Shown: piece after piece, positions 20,875 through 33,423 of the stretch
How the letters are laid out: each line of letters starts with the position of its first letter
Numbering within the stretch: the first letter of the stretch is position 1
Origin: Verpa conica
Lineage: Eukaryota > Ascomycota > Pezizomycetes > Pezizales > Morchellaceae
Direction: 5' to 3'
DNA: 64,000 nucleotides
Assembly: GCA_033030425.1 (NCBI GenBank)
Contig: JAUFSD010000010.1
Coordinates: 1,674,001-1,738,000 of the forward strand
The notes under the pieces: generated by a model
What the model was told of the DNA's origin: nothing
Database searches by the model: none
Seen by the model: only the letters and a program-made list of their open reading frames with translations
Position numbers and translations under genes: made by a program

Positions 20875-23076
20875 ATGCAAGATTCTAGTCCTCCTCCGAT
20901 ACCTCCTCAAATACCTCCTCTTCCCTTCCCTGATTGCAATATGCCGGCGTCTTCGCGCAATCCGGGGACTAGGAGAGTTTCCAGCGCAGATGGCGCCTCT
21001 ATAAGATCAACCGTACCGAGAGAGCACATCCGCCACCGACCTTCATCCTACCACTATGGCTCCCGACAAGGCAGTCAGGTTGAGAAATTTTACAATCTGT
21101 ACGATCCACCCTCGCTGGAGACAATTTCACAATGCATCTCCGGGTTTATCCGCGGAACTAGTACTCTTATTTACATACTACCAGAGTACGAGGCAATCGA
21201 GTTGATGAATGCGGTGTATCACCCAGGGGCTGGCAGGAATAAGGCAACCAGCTCTGAGCTTTGCGAGTTACTTGCCGTTGCAGCAATCGGTTCCCAGTAT
21301 GAGGACATCGGCCAGGAGATGCAATTCGCGCTTTTCAGAAGCGCAAAGTGGTATCTCGATAGCGGACTCGCGAGAGAGGATGATGTGTTGAGGAAGATGA
21401 GAATCTCAATGCTCGTGGGACTTTTTTTTGTATTTGAAAAGTCGTTCTGGGCAAGGGATTACTTGGGTATGGCCAACACCTCTGGGGGAGACTCTGCTTT
21501 TAGAGATAAAGTCAATTTGTTAACACTTTCAGTATAGACCAGGCGATTTGCCTCGCGCGTAGCAAAGGCCTTAATGCGACACAGAGACATTCTGATTACA
21601 GCGAACGCGAATGGGCCTCATGGAAAAGAGTGTGGGGATCATTAGTTTTCCTGGACGGGTAGATATTCCTTCCACTGATTCCATTGGTTGGCGGACTTTA
21701 TATCCGGGAGTTGGCTGGCAAGTCATATATGGATAAATTGCTAACCCAGACATTGTAGTTGGCTCTCTGGATCCCTGGGTAGTATACCCACGATCTGTAA
21801 TGGAGACAATCCGGTATATACAGATGTAAGCCGCAACAATGTTTTTTCTCTCTCGATTCACAGAGTTAATGTGGAAAAAGGGGTATCGGACCTGTACGAA
21901 CGATCTAGATGCCTACTTACACACCGAGTTGATAAAGCTCTCGGTTCTTATGGGGTCTATTACAAAGGATGTGTACAGCCCAGCAGCCATAGACTTTAAT
22001 ACGGTTGCGGCATATTCAGCTCGCTTGAAGACTTGGCACTCGTCTCTACCAGAATCCTTGAGGCTGCACCGGGCGGTTTCGGGCAATGATTCGAAACAGC
22101 GGTCGACGATACTTTTGGCTCACAGCTCCTATTTAAGCTGCATTATACTATTGACTCGGCGTATCTTTGTAGAAAGATTAGAAGGGCCATCTGAGGACTC
22201 GGGTAGTCTTTCTCGGACGGCCATAGTAGATGAATATTCTCGAATGTGTGTATCTGCAGGCAGGCAGCTGGCAACGGTTTTTACTTCCTTCATTTTTGCG
22301 GATATTTAAATCCAACCAACTGAGAGCTCAAGCGCTGACTATTTTGGAGGTTGTCGGCTTGTTGCACTCAGAAGGTCGGATAGTACGGAGGTGTTGGATG
22401 GTGATGTAGGCTTTCTTTCTAATTAAAGGGAGGGACTTAGGTCATATCTGACCGATCAAATAGCCAAGCTGCCTTTACTGCTGGACTTATTACACTTTTG
22501 TGTATATCTACAGGGGAAAATGAGAGCTCGAACACCGACCCACTAGAAGACGTTCAGGGCCAAGATCTAATCCTCAAATGCATAAGTGCATTGGAGTTCT
22601 GTGCTGGTTGTGACATAGTCGCCCAGCGTTTCCTGGATATCCTCAACTCGACCTGCCGGTTGCTAGCGATATCCACAAGTCAGGGCCATCAACAAGCGGG
22701 CTCGAAGCGGCGTCTCGATCATAGTGTCTCCACTGACGGGGGAACCCATCCAGCTCATCACTATCCATCAGCTTCGGGTGAATCGATAAAGTATATTCTC
22801 GGTATATTCCGCCAGCCATTTGGAGGGGAGTCGAACGTCATTGGGCAGAGTGATTATGCTTTATCAAAGTTCTTTCCGCAGAATTGGCGGTTCTTGGTTC
22901 CCGAGCCACCCCCGGCCGATTGCTTAATCCCTGACCAAGATACAACCCCCGTCTCAGTATCCGGTACTCCGAGTGATGAGGGTGGAAGTGGTGGGAGGGA
23001 CTCAAAGAAGCAGAGGGGACCTCCGAATTTCCGTACGAAGGAGGAGTATGAAGCGTTTTTTCGAAGGATTTCATAA
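20875..23076 (+). pseudogene. Fungal-specific transcription factor domain gene with a frameshift
   Basis: The middle-homology region of fungal regulators can be followed through exons 20875-21466, 21538-21658, 21759-21825, 21866-22405 and 22464-23076. Landmarks are LLAVAAIGSQYEDIG, DQAICLARSKGLN, WASWKRVWGSLVFLDG, IPTICNGDNPV and CWMVI/QAAFTAGLITLLC. Within the fourth exon the frame of TVFTSFIFADI ends at a TAA at 22307-22309. The family sequence continues one base off as KSNQLRAQALTILEVVG. No GT-AG intron of the needed length fits here, so I read a one-base frameshift near 22300-22310. No Zn2Cys6 cluster is visible at the N-terminus, which is Pro/Ser-rich. The third intron (21826-21865) would be only 40 nt. 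Without the missing part it would encode about 340 residues. An assembly error is the alternative to real decay. Confidence 0.62.
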
Positions 23077-23438
23077 AGGTTTGGGGGTGTTTTTTCTTCT
23101 TTTTCTCGGGGTCTTTCTTTTGTTGGATTAAAATGCAATTAAATTTCTATATTCTGTAAGTAGCTGATTATCTGGGGTATAGCTCACTCAATTTGTCAAG
23201 AGCCATTGGTACGGGGTTTTTTTTTTCTTTTCTTTATTTATTTTGAGCGATTAGATAGCTATGTCCCTGGAGGACCCCTACGTAGCTAGTTTTGACGAAT
23301 GATGATTTTTGATGAAGGGGTCGTTTGGGGCCTTATGGGTGCGTTGTATGCATTAATGAGCTAGTCTCATCCACATACGGTGACCGGCAGCTTTTCCAGT
23401 CGACGGGCGCCATTCGACTGTAGGCTGACTGCAGCCCT

Positions 23439-23595
23439 CTTAACCACAGAATACAGTGACCAGCAAGATTATTGTAGGAACGTGGTAAAGGTTTCTATTG
23501 GGCCCCCAGGTTCTCGGCGGATATTCTGGCCATAGAACCCCGCCTCTAAACCCTTGCTTCTACAATAATCTTGCCGGTCGCTGTACTGGGTTAGG
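23439..23595. repeat. MITE-like inverted-repeat element, about 155 bp
   Basis: The left arm CAGCAAGATTATTGTAG (23461-23477) and the right arm CTACAATAATCTTGCCGG (about 23560-23577) are reverse complements. Pairing extends outward through GTACAG/TACAGTGACC-like sequence to CTTAACC...GGTTAGG at the ends and inward for about 20 nt with mismatches. A TA pair flanks or forms both ends. This is the structure of a short non-autonomous DNA transposon. I cannot name a family. Confidence 0.55.
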
Positions 23596-23847
23596 ATCTC
23601 TGGGACCCTGGACCAATCTCTACCTAAGAAGAAAAACAATCAACCCTACCTTTCAGCACTGAGAAACATTAGAGACAGTAAAGAGAGGATTACCGCATAT
23701 CACCCCATACTATTACCAGTATATTTTTACACGTTGACAGTATTCTAAAAATAGACCAATCTGTCCACGTTTTGGACGGACTGGCTGACTGGAAGACTGC
23801 AGTCCTGACGGGACGGCCTGATGTCAAATAAAGTCGAATACCGGCCT

Positions 23848-24035
23848 TTGGGGAGTTTTGGTACTTAAGTTTGTATGGAGCCACCACATAAACCTAAGTA
23901 CCTATAAGCCCCCGAACTAGCTGAATAAATTCCGATTTGTCGAAGGTTCTCGGGGTTGGTTGGGTACTTTGGTTTATATGGAGATACCACATAAATTAAG
24001 TACCTTTGGGGTTACCGAGCCCCACCAATCCCGAG
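23848..24035. repeat. Two related imperfect hairpins
   Basis: The unit at 23848-23914 is GGTACTTAAGTTT...GGAGCC followed by the reverse complement ACATAAACCTAAGTACC. The unit at 23949-24035 has the same core, GGTACTTTGGTTTATATGGAG...CCACATAAATTAAGTACC. Flanking sequence (CTCGGGGTTGGTTGGG / CCCACCAATCCCGAG) also pairs in the second unit. The two copies look like members of one palindromic repeat family. Confidence 0.5.
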
Positions 24036-24266
24036 AGACCCCGAATACCGTGGAGGTTCGGGACTTGACTGCTTGTGGTACGTAACATACCTAGAAACGA
24101 GTTTACTAGATACGAGGCTACATGAGGTTAATACTCGGGTTGGCTATGGAAATCATTAACGGATGTTCCCATATATATGTGCATTACTTTTAGACAGCTA
24201 AACGATACATTATGCTACGGGTATTAGAAAACTACACACCCCAGTAAAGATCAACTACAAGTCTTT

Positions 24267-26946
24267 CTAGCCAACCCAGAACGAAGCCTGAGACTTAATA
24301 CTCTCGGAACTATCGCCCACAGCAACAATAAACTCTCCCTTCTCAACAACATACTTGTTCCTTGTGTTCCACACGCCCAAGGTGCTAACATCGACATCAA
24401 TACTTACTGTCTTCTCCTCACCTGCCTTCAAAGAGACCTTTGAGAATCCCTTCAATTCCTTGTTTGGCACGACAACACTCGCAACCTTGTCGGTGACATA
24501 AAGCTGGACAACCTCTGTTCCGTCAATCTTGCTCGTATTCTTCACCTTCAGCTTAGCAGTTACTGTTGCATCTGCAGTAACGTTTGTCTTGCTGAGAGTT
24601 ACATTGGTGAATGAGAAGGTGGAATAACTCCTTCCGAATCCGAAGGGGTAAAGAGGCAGTGAACTCTCAAGAACATATTGATGTCCAAACTGCAACGTTC
24701 CATTCTCGTAAGAAGCGCCGGCATCAACGAACCTGCTACCCTTCAGGTAATCATAGTACGAAGGGGATGTTCCAACATCGCGGGGGAAGGAGACTGAGAG
24801 CTTTCCGGAGGGGTTGTACGAGCCAAAAAGGACGTCGGCCAAAGCATTACCACCTTCTTCAGATGGGTAGAACTGTTGGACAAGGGCGGCGGATGAGTTG
24901 GAAATCCAGGGCTCAGTGATGGGTTTGCCGGATGAGAAGACGACGATGGTGTTCTTGTTGACCTCGAGGATCTCCCTAACAAGGTCTGCTTGTGCGCCAA
25001 CGAGGTTGAGGTTGTGGACATCAACATGTTCACCAGTACTAGTATGTGTTAGTATTTATTCTATTGGATACCACTGTGAAGGATACGAACGTTGCATTAA
25101 GCCCGACCCATAGTTCTCTCTGGTCTCTGCTCCATGTTCCAACAACGACAACTGCAACCTCAGCTTCCTTTGCAGCAGCAATTGCCTCTGGGAACCCGCT
25201 CTTGTCATTGCTCCATCTCTCACAACCTTGTGCATAAGTGACCTTAGTGTCTGATCCCTTGAAAACGGCATTGATTCCGTCTAGGGGGGTGACTCCACGG
25301 TATTGTGATTGATAAACGACGTAGTCACCATACTATACATCCTGTTAGTTACAATCTCTTAATAGGCGCTGGAGCTTAGAATACTCACGTTCATGAATCC
25401 ATGAGCCATTGGTCCAAGGACAGCGATACTCTTGAGCTTCTTCTTATTCAAGGGAAGGACGCCGCTGTTCTCAAGAAGGACGATACTCTCGCGGTCAATT
25501 TTCCTTGCAAGCTTCACGGCTTTATCGGAGTGGATGATCTTCTTCCACTGGTCCTGGGGAGCTGCAATGTACGGATTTTCGAAAAGCCCCATGACGAATT
25601 TGGTACGGAGAATACGAGAGACAGCAGTGTCCAAAACCTCGATATCCAAAGTTCCATCTTCAAGAAGCCCTGGGATGGCACGATAATTGCTTTGGAAACT
25701 GTTAGTAATTTGGCTTGCACTGGGTTAGGGCCAACGCTTACAAGCTACCTCCTCCCATCTCGACATCGTTACCAGCTGTCAAGGCCAGCATTGTAACTGC
25801 TCTCTTATCGCCCCTCTCACAGAGCCCGTGGTCGTTGCAAAGCTTGTCTGAACCACCAGCATCGGTCATGACGTGATACTTGAATCCCCACTCCCCTCTG
25901 AGCACTTCAGTGAGGAGGTGGTAGTCTGCAGCTGCCGGGATTCCGTCATATGAGTGGTAGGCGCTCATTACGCTCCATGCATCGGCATCAATGATGGTTC
26001 TCTTGAATGCTGGCAAATATCTGTGAACCCGCCGTCCCTCATTAGCAACACATAAAGAAATTTGTTTCTCCAAAGGGATACATACGTTCGTCTCATCTCT
26101 CTCTCTCCACCATGAACAGGGGCGGTGTTCAACCCTTGTTCAGGAGTTCCAAAGCCAGCAAAGTGCTTCACCGTAGCCGCGACTTTCTTGGCCTGCAGCC
26201 CAACAACATACGCATGTCCAATCTCGCCTGAAAGATATGGGTCTTCGGAGAACATCTCTTCGACACGTCCAAAACGCAGCTCACGTGCTAGGTCAACCAC
26301 CGGTGCGAAAATATGATTGGCACCCAACGCTGCTGATTCTACGGCAATAACCTCTGCCATTTCCTCGACTAGCTATTATGAAGTTAGTTAAGCCATCAAA
26401 CACGATTGAGAAGCCTAAGAGTTCCTACCTTAGGATCAAAAGCACAGCCATAAGCAATTGGAGAGTTGAAGATGGTTGCATTGCCGATCAAAAACCCGTG
26501 AATTCCTTCAAAAAATATTAGCATAATCCTCACTCTAAATAATTGCTTTAGTATTTACCTTCGGTTTGAACTAGCGCAGGTATACCGAGTCTAGTCTCCT
26601 CAACTAGGTACTTCTGCCCTCTTAATGTTTCCCTTGCAATCCATTCCCATTCAACTGGGTAGCCAACATAAAATTGGCCAGTCTTGTAGCTCATGCTGTC
26701 TACCAATCCTGACCTGTTGAAGGTACCATCTGTGACGTTCAGCCAATTCGATATGTCACCTTGCATGACTTGCCCAACCTTCTCTTCAAGCGTCATACGC
26801 GAGATGAGATCTGCAATACGAGCATCCACAGATGCCTTGGGGTTCTTGTAGATGGCATTTGAAGGTATACTTGAATTGGATGGGAGTGCCGAAGCCAATG
26901 AGGACATCAGCGGGACCACAGTCCATAATCCTTGGGTGAACCTCAT
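24267..26946 (-). CDS. Secreted GH3 glycoside hydrolase (beta-glucosidase/xylosidase type)
   Basis: Seven exons (26946-26559, 26505-26429, 26372-26086, 26020-25742, 25698-25389, 25332-25091, 25038-24267) give 784 residues, normal for GH3. A signal peptide is present (MRFTQGLWTVVPLMSSLASA). The start is the ATG at 26946; the upstream in-frame codon is TTG. The (beta/alpha)8 domain includes KHFAGFGTPEQGLN and the nucleophile motif VMTDAGG (Asp about 304). The alpha/beta sandwich domain includes LPLNKKKLKSIAVLGP and TGEHVDVHNL. The fibronectin III-like C-terminal domain starts near LYPFGFGRSYSTF and ends SFWVG. TDAGG rather than SDWG is seen in GH3 groups that include beta-xylosidases. Several NxS/T sites fit secretion. 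Substrate specificity (glucoside, xyloside or arabinoside) is not decided by the sequence. Confidence 0.92.
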
Positions 26947-29269
26947 CTTAATTGAAGTCAAGGAAGCGTCAGAGGGAGGGAGAACTCGAACGAAGGACTG
27001 AAGCCTGGAGAAAGAGAAGAGACCCTCCAGAAAAGAGGCAATCGCTCGCTTTTATATCAAATAATTCTCCGGGGGCATTCTAAGAATATCTATTTAATGC
27101 TATATAATATGATTCGGTGTATAATCCTCCCATACGAGCCATAATGCTTCACCGTCATCGTCTTCCAAGATGGTAGAATTCAAAATATGGATATTAGCCC
27201 CCGCATGTTCTCCCGACTGTTTACAATTGGCAAAAACATGCCCCCCATTACTAGCCGAGTTATCGTAATCTCCGAGAAATCACTCTATATATGCAGCTTC
27301 GGCTGAATATATAAAAAAGTCAGTACTGAAATTGAGTACATGCATGGATGTACCATGCTAAAAGTGTAAATTTTCGCCTGAATACTCGTTAATCTTGGTT
27401 TAACTGGGACTCTGATCGACGATGGATATTTGGATTATCCGGGGATCAAACCGTTACCTTTTTATCGTTTTTTTTTCTCTTCCCTCTCCCACTCGTTCTC
27501 GTTGGATATACCCTGCATTGTCGGTGTGAGTATTTCCGGGGTTCATGAGAACTGCCAGTTTGGTCCCATACGTACATGGTGTTACCATCTGAAGCTTCGA
27601 CCATGTGTCTTGCGCAAAGGACCAGCGCGGGGTGAGATGTGGGGTGTCGGGCTCTGGGTCCGACAATGTTAACGTTTCCTGGGGGATCTGCCGAACAAGG
27701 AACCTTTAGCCTATTGTCAAATAACGCCCGCAAATACGAAAGCCCATATCAACTGAACGTTGGTAGAAAAAAAACTAGTTCTTAGGAGGCCCAGGTAGCA
27801 GCTATCGCCACTGACGGGTAGAGTGGGTAATTTTATGGCGTGGGACAGTGGGTGACAGATCGGGCAAAAGCGATCCGTCGAGGGCCCTTGGCCCTGGATT
27901 CATAATAAGAAAGCCCGGTTACTGGCACTAACTTCCAACTCAAGGTGTGTGCTGTACTGCATGTCTTAGCAACTATATACATCTGCAATGTACCAATATA
28001 CTACCGCCGAGACGGTATGTCGGACAGGTTTCCCCGCTTTGCGCCAGTCATGGTATATAGCCACATACGTAGGTCAAATTGAAGGGGCAAATATAGGTTA
28101 GAGTCGTGGGGTGTTTTCTCTTTACACGTAGTTACATCTAAATAAATTAGATGCTAAATTATTCAACAGAAATTTAAACGATTGTTGCCTACTATTTCCA
28201 GGCAGAATTCACAGTTTCGATATCTCTTAAAAGTTGAGATGGCAGCCCTGGGTTTTAATCTTTTAGATAGTAAACAGAAAAACTAGAAGCCCTGTGGCTA
28301 AAGAGTACTTAGTAAAAACAACAGTAGTACAGTTCCCGGCTCGGGCTGAGCTCGAACCACGTTTAAAACGGTCACGCATGAATACTGCTTAGGTATTCAC
28401 ATACGGTATAGTACACCCAGTTATATAAAAAAAACCCTACTGATTCCAAGATTGAACTTACCCACTAGTTTTATCTTTCCACGCGAAATGCTCCATAATT
28501 CTAATTTGCTGCCCGGGAGAAGATCATATTAGCCCTATATCACACCTGCAGACCCAGCCCGGCCCAGGCTTCTTTAGAAAGAACCCCCTACGGCCTAAAT
28601 GGGATATAGACGCAACAAGACGTATACGCAAAGGCGGAGTAGCCTAGAACAAATCACTACTATCATAATAAAATAGGCAAACGAGCTACCCCAAAGCACT
28701 ACAAGTCTACCAAAGAATAAGCAAAACTAGTGAACTTCGGGCGCTGGAAGTAACTACTTCGAGCACATATATGCTAGGCTACCAATGGTATATCCAACGC
28801 GGAGGGTTTAAAACGACTGCAATAGGTCAAGCTTTCCACTTGGCACGGGAGGCAACGAGACTCCCCAGTTTATCCGGTCTGACAGCCCAGGGACCCTAAC
28901 CCTATATGAGATTTCCCCTCACCCTAGGTACCAGCCGGAATCCGTAGCGAACCCCGCCTTTTTGGGAAAGTGAGACTCAGATGTGCCCTCGATGCGCATT
29001 TCGGCAAGAACAGCCAAGAATCGAAGCCAAGACACGAGCCGTTTACTCCTTGCAGGTCTTACATGCAGCAACACGTGAACAGAAACCCCCTCCTTGAGGA
29101 GGACAGAACTAATTTCGTCTCACACATCGTGGTGACATTATTATTTACAATTCGTATACAATATAAGTATAAAGCGTAAAGACATCGATAACTAAGGTCC
29201 GTGGTTTTAATCAACCCGCCTCGTCTCGGTACATACAATAAAAAAATAAAAAAAAACGAAAAAAGGAAA
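26947..29269. other. Intergenic region, gene-poor
   Basis: The first several hundred bases are the GH3 promoter. The rest, to the 3' end of the permease gene, has stop codons in all frames at short spacing and no recognisable domain. A minus-strand GGTTCGAGCTC near 28345-28355 resembles a Pol III B-box, but no tRNA fold surrounds it. Parts of 28200-28960 look like eroded repeat sequence. Confidence 0.4.
27049..27056 (-). promoter_or_regulatory. Probable TATA box of the GH3 gene
   Basis: TATAAAAG on the minus strand lies about 100 nt upstream of the GH3 start codon, the usual distance for a fungal TATA element. Confidence 0.5.
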
Positions 29270-31055
29270 TTAAAAGCAGTAGGTGAAATTGACGTTTTCC
29301 TAGAGATATGAGTTAGCATGTAATTTTGAAAGTAAAGAGTGAATTTGGGGTAACAAACCCTATCTGTCAAATCGTCGAAACTGTGGGTGAGACCCTCATC
29401 CTTCGCGGCCTGTCCTTCTGCGATCAAGCGTGCCTTGATCTTGTTCTGGCGGACATAGTGCCACCTCAAAAACGCAACGGTAAAGAGAAGAAGCGCGTAG
29501 CAGCCCATATGTGTTGCAAAGGCGATACGGTAACGCGGAGCATCCCAAGCAAGGAAGACTTGAGGCCCGATGGAGTTTCCAACGGCCCATGCGACAAAGT
29601 TGGTAGCGACAACGACGGACTTCTTTGTCTGTCCAGCGACGTTTCGAGAGACCAAGGATAGCCCTAGAGTAGCGCAAGCCCAGAAGGAGAGGCAGACGTA
29701 GTAACTGATCAGGAGACCGACTTTGGTGCTCAGTTTGCCATCGTTCTTGACAATGAGGAGGACGATTGTGCCGACGACACTGGGGAGCACAAATCCGAAC
29801 ATGACGTAGAGATTCTGACCAGTCTTTCTTGCAAGCCATGAAGAGGTCAACAGAGTGAAGATAATAAAGAAACCTAGAACCATGGCAAGGAGCTGGGTTT
29901 GAAGTAGTGTGAAGTCGAAGCTCTGAATGATAATGTTCGCAAAAGCGCCAAGACCAGATGTGGGGAGTGTAGTGAGCAGCTGAATCAGAGCAAAGCACCA
30001 AGCTGTATTTCGGCGAAAGTTAGCTGGCCGAGTCACTCTAAGAAGTAAAATGATATATCTACTCACTCTGAGGATCTTTAAACGCTTCATAGACCTGCTC
30101 CTTGCGGAAAACCTTGTTCTGGAGACCAGTCTGATTTTGACGGACACGCTCAACCATGAGTTTTTTATCCTCCTCGGTAAAACATTTGGCCCTCATAGGA
30201 GAGTCGGGCATATAGACCAAGACGAAGACTCCCCACAAGACAGATGCGCAGCCATAAGCAATAAAAAGCGCTTGCCACGAATGGATCGCTGCAGTCTTAG
30301 GGATGTTGGAAAATGCATAAGCAAGAAGACCTCCGACGATTTGTTGGCCTCCGTTCATCATATACCTAGTTATAACGTTTAGCACGATAGATATTCCAAG
30401 GTATTGGTTAAGCTTACCAGTAAGTCACAGTGGCAGCTTGTTCCTCACGTCTGTACCACATGCTAGACAACATGATGAAAATTGGCTGACAGCATGCTTC
30501 AAAGGCTCCAAGAAGTGTGCGAAGAATAACAAGACCGGTAAAGTTCTTGCCAGCTGCGTGACATGCGAGAATCCCACCCCACAGGATGATATTAATGCCG
30601 AGATACTTTGCAATTGGGACCCTCTGGATTATCCAGTTGGTTGGATATTCAACTGTGAGCACTGCGAGGTAGATACAGGTTGTCAACCACGAGTACTACG
30701 CCAGAACGAAATAAATTAGCTATTTCTTCATCAAACCACAGAAACACCTCAAGCCAAAGCTTACCTGTTGGCCAACTAAATGGGTATCATCACGGATTCC
30801 CATGATCGAGGCAAAAGACATGGTTCCCTTATCAAGCGCTTGAAGGAAGTAGGTGAATATCATAATTGACAATACTCTCTTGTCAATCAACATCTTGAGA
30901 CGCTTGTCAGTCGCCTCATCGATAAAGATCGCCTTGTCAGAAGCGTATTTGGCGACTTCATCGTCAATACGGCCTTTGTCAAAGTGCTTAGACGCGCTCT
31001 TCTCGTCCTGGATCCCGACATCTTCGAAATGTGTGCCCTCTGCTTTTTCGGCCAT
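29270..31055 (-). CDS. MFS permease, Dal5-like anion:cation symporter family
   Basis: Five exons (31055-30765, 30695-30418, 30365-30067, 30002-29359, 29299-29270) give 513 residues. A hydrophilic N-terminus of about 60 residues precedes 12 predicted membrane helices. Family landmarks are LQALDKGTMSFASIMGI in helix 1, YPTNWIIQRVPIAKYLG, the loop before helix 5 with LLGAFEACCQPIF, SMWYRREEQA, MNGGQQIVGG, and the C-terminal DLTDRENVNF. These fit the allantoate/Dal5 group of plasma-membrane proton symporters, which import small acids, vitamins and other anions. The last exon has only nine codons; without it the family-typical ending is lost. It is head-to-head with the GH105 gene, so its cargo may be unsaturated uronic-acid oligomers; this is inference. 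Confidence 0.9.
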
Positions 31056-32128
31056 GATTGAGGATTATTTTTCCCGGTAGTGGCTTCTGTCGGAGGAGAG
31101 AAGAAGAGGGAAGAGAAAGGTAGGAACTCGTGAGTAGAAAAGACTCTGGTTACCAGGAGAAAGGGAGGCGGGTTAATCGCGGAGGGCTTCACCTTATATA
31201 TTGCTCTTGCATGCCTCCCTCAACCACCCTCGCCTCCCAGAAAATCATATCATCCGGATAGAGGGAGGTATGTACGATGGGCTTGGGGCTCCCAGATCCA
31301 AGTCCAGCTCGGTATATTGACTGCATGAATACCCCGGCATATGCTTGCTACTGTTGCCAATACAGTCCGATTTCTGGAAACGAACGACACAAGAGCCAGG
31401 GTAGGCCAGCCAGGCGTAATACTCACGAGGCGACTGAGACAACTTCAGACAAATCCAACCGAGAATTTATCGCCCCCAGAAGTTTTAGAGTAATATTAAT
31501 TAATGGGGTACTACGCTAGGGTAATTGAGGGAGTGGAAAGGCGGGGTCTCCGCATGGGGTATATAAACGAGGTTATTCTAACATCTAGTAATCAGTCCCC
31601 ACATTGAATAACCGCTGGGGGTCCCACCAACCATACCTATCTATCCACTTTACCCTTGGCCTTTCTAACCGAACTGTTGGAGCAGAGTAGACCTGTAGAT
31701 GGCCAGGGCCTGTAAAAAAAAAAGAGGCAGAGACGCTCTACAAAGGACAGGTAGGCTCTTTACGGCCTGGTGGCTGCAGACTGCTCACGTTATGACGCTC
31801 AAGGTGTCTCGACGCCACTGGTGAGCATTCGGGCTCCGGTGTATTCGACACCGAGCTCGAGGTGATCAGACCCCACATCCCCAGATATGCACCCGATACC
31901 GAGGGGGATTCGGATAAACTGATCGCGGCCGTGGTCACGTCTCACGAGTAATGTCACATGGAGGGGTTATCAAAAACCGTGCCCATTTTCTTTTTTGATG
32001 TCATAAAATATTCCTCAGATTATACAGTTCGTGTATTGTTTCTTTACGTTTATCCCACACACACCAAGAGTCGTCTCATCCCCCTCGAGATTACCCAGAG
32101 AAAAGAAAGAAAAAAACTGTTAGAAACA
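31056..32128. promoter_or_regulatory. Bidirectional promoter region, permease / GH105
   Basis: This 1.07 kb separates two divergent start codons. TATATAAG on the minus strand (31193-31200) sits about 140 nt before the permease ATG. The short frames inside have no family content. Confidence 0.5.
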
Positions 32129-33423
32129 ATGCCTGCCATCCAGCACAATGTTGCGTCTGTAGACGTCCACAAGGCCATTAAGCTTCTGATCAACAACCTC
32201 GTCAACATCAAGGACGAGACTGGCGAATTCCTCCTCAAACTCGATGATGGCAGAGTAATCGATACCAAAGGTTGGAATGACTGGGAATGGACCCATGGCG
32301 TTGGTTTGTATGGTATCTGGCAGTATTACGAGTTGACGGAAGACCCTGAATGCCTCAAGATCATAGAGGACTGGTTCAGAGATAGGTTTGCTGCTGGTGG
32401 CACAACAAAAAATATTAACACTATGGCGGTTTTCCTTACCCTTGCCTGTGTCTATGAAAAAACCGGAAATGGCACGTATGTTGCGTGGCTCGATGCTTGG
32501 GCCGAATGGGCAATGTATGACCTTGAGAGAACAGACTATGGTGGAATGCAGCATGTAACGTATGTTTCCATAATAATTCCCTCTCCAAAACTCAGAAACA
32601 TTAATCCCTTCTCTAGGTATCTCACACCAAACACTCAACAATTATGGGACGACACATTGATGATGACCGGTCCGTAATAAAATTTATATGAACCCCAATA
32701 AAGGGTCTTAGCTAACTTTCCTAAATAGTCTTACCACTCGCAAAGATCGGTAAAGTCTTGAACCGACCTCACTACGTAGAAGAGGCCAAGAGACAATTCC
32801 TTCTCCACATCAAGTACCTCTTCGACACAAAAACAGGTCTTTTCTTCCATGGTTGGACTTTTGAGGATGGCGGCCATAATTTCGCCAAGGCGCTCTGGGG
32901 GAGAGGTAACAGGTCAGTTCACAGTCAAAACTAATCGGAATGCTCATTGGGCCCTAATAATGACATTACCTCTAGTTGGTTGACCATTGTCATCCCTGAG
33001 TTCATCGAACTCCTCGACCTCCCAGCTAATGACTTCTTCCGAACTCACCTTATCGACACTCTCCTTGCGCAATGTAGTGGCCTCCGAAAATACCAAGATG
33101 CTTCCGGACTTTGGCGTACAATCCTCGATGATGATGCCGAGGATTCATATCTAGAGGCCTCAGCATCCGCCGGATTTGCATTCGGTATTCTCAAAGCTGC
33201 GCGAAAACGCTACATCAACAAGGACTTCGAAGACGTTGCGATTAAGGCGGTTAAGGCAGTCATGGCGAACATCGATTCAAAAGGAGAATTACAGCAGGTT
33301 TCGTTTGGAACGCCGATCGGGGAGACTTGCCACTTCTACAAGACAATCCCACTTACTAGTATGCCGTATGGGCAAGCGATGGCCATGATGGCACTGGTGG
33401 AATTCTTACGACAATACTTGTAG
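32129..33423 (+). CDS. GH105 unsaturated rhamnogalacturonyl hydrolase
   Basis: Four exons (32129-32559, 32617-32669, 32729-32912, 32976-33423) give 371 residues, the usual YteR/YesR-like length. The alpha6/alpha6 barrel is recognised from WEWTHGVGLYGIWQYYELT, LTPNTQQLWDDTLMMT (carrying the Asp pair of the active site), FHGWTFEDGGHNFAKALWGRGNSW, and TSMPYGQAMAMMALVEFL at the end. GH105 enzymes hydrate and remove the 4,5-unsaturated uronic acid left on rhamnogalacturonan oligomers by lyases. There is no signal peptide, so it should act in the cytoplasm on imported oligomers, which fits the adjacent divergent permease. The second intron starts with a weak GTCCGT donor, but the joined frame matches the family. 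Confidence 0.93.

Larger units (their letters stand above)
23077..24266. other. Intergenic region with hairpin elements
   Basis: No coding potential is seen. The region holds three imperfect hairpins (listed separately) and lies between the 3' ends of the regulator-like gene and the GH3 gene. Confidence 0.5.

Noticed and set aside
28330..28380. tRNA- or SINE-like B-box (GGTTCGAGCTC on the minus strand)
   Set aside because: No acceptor stem or anticodon arm can be built around it and only a poor A-box match lies upstream.
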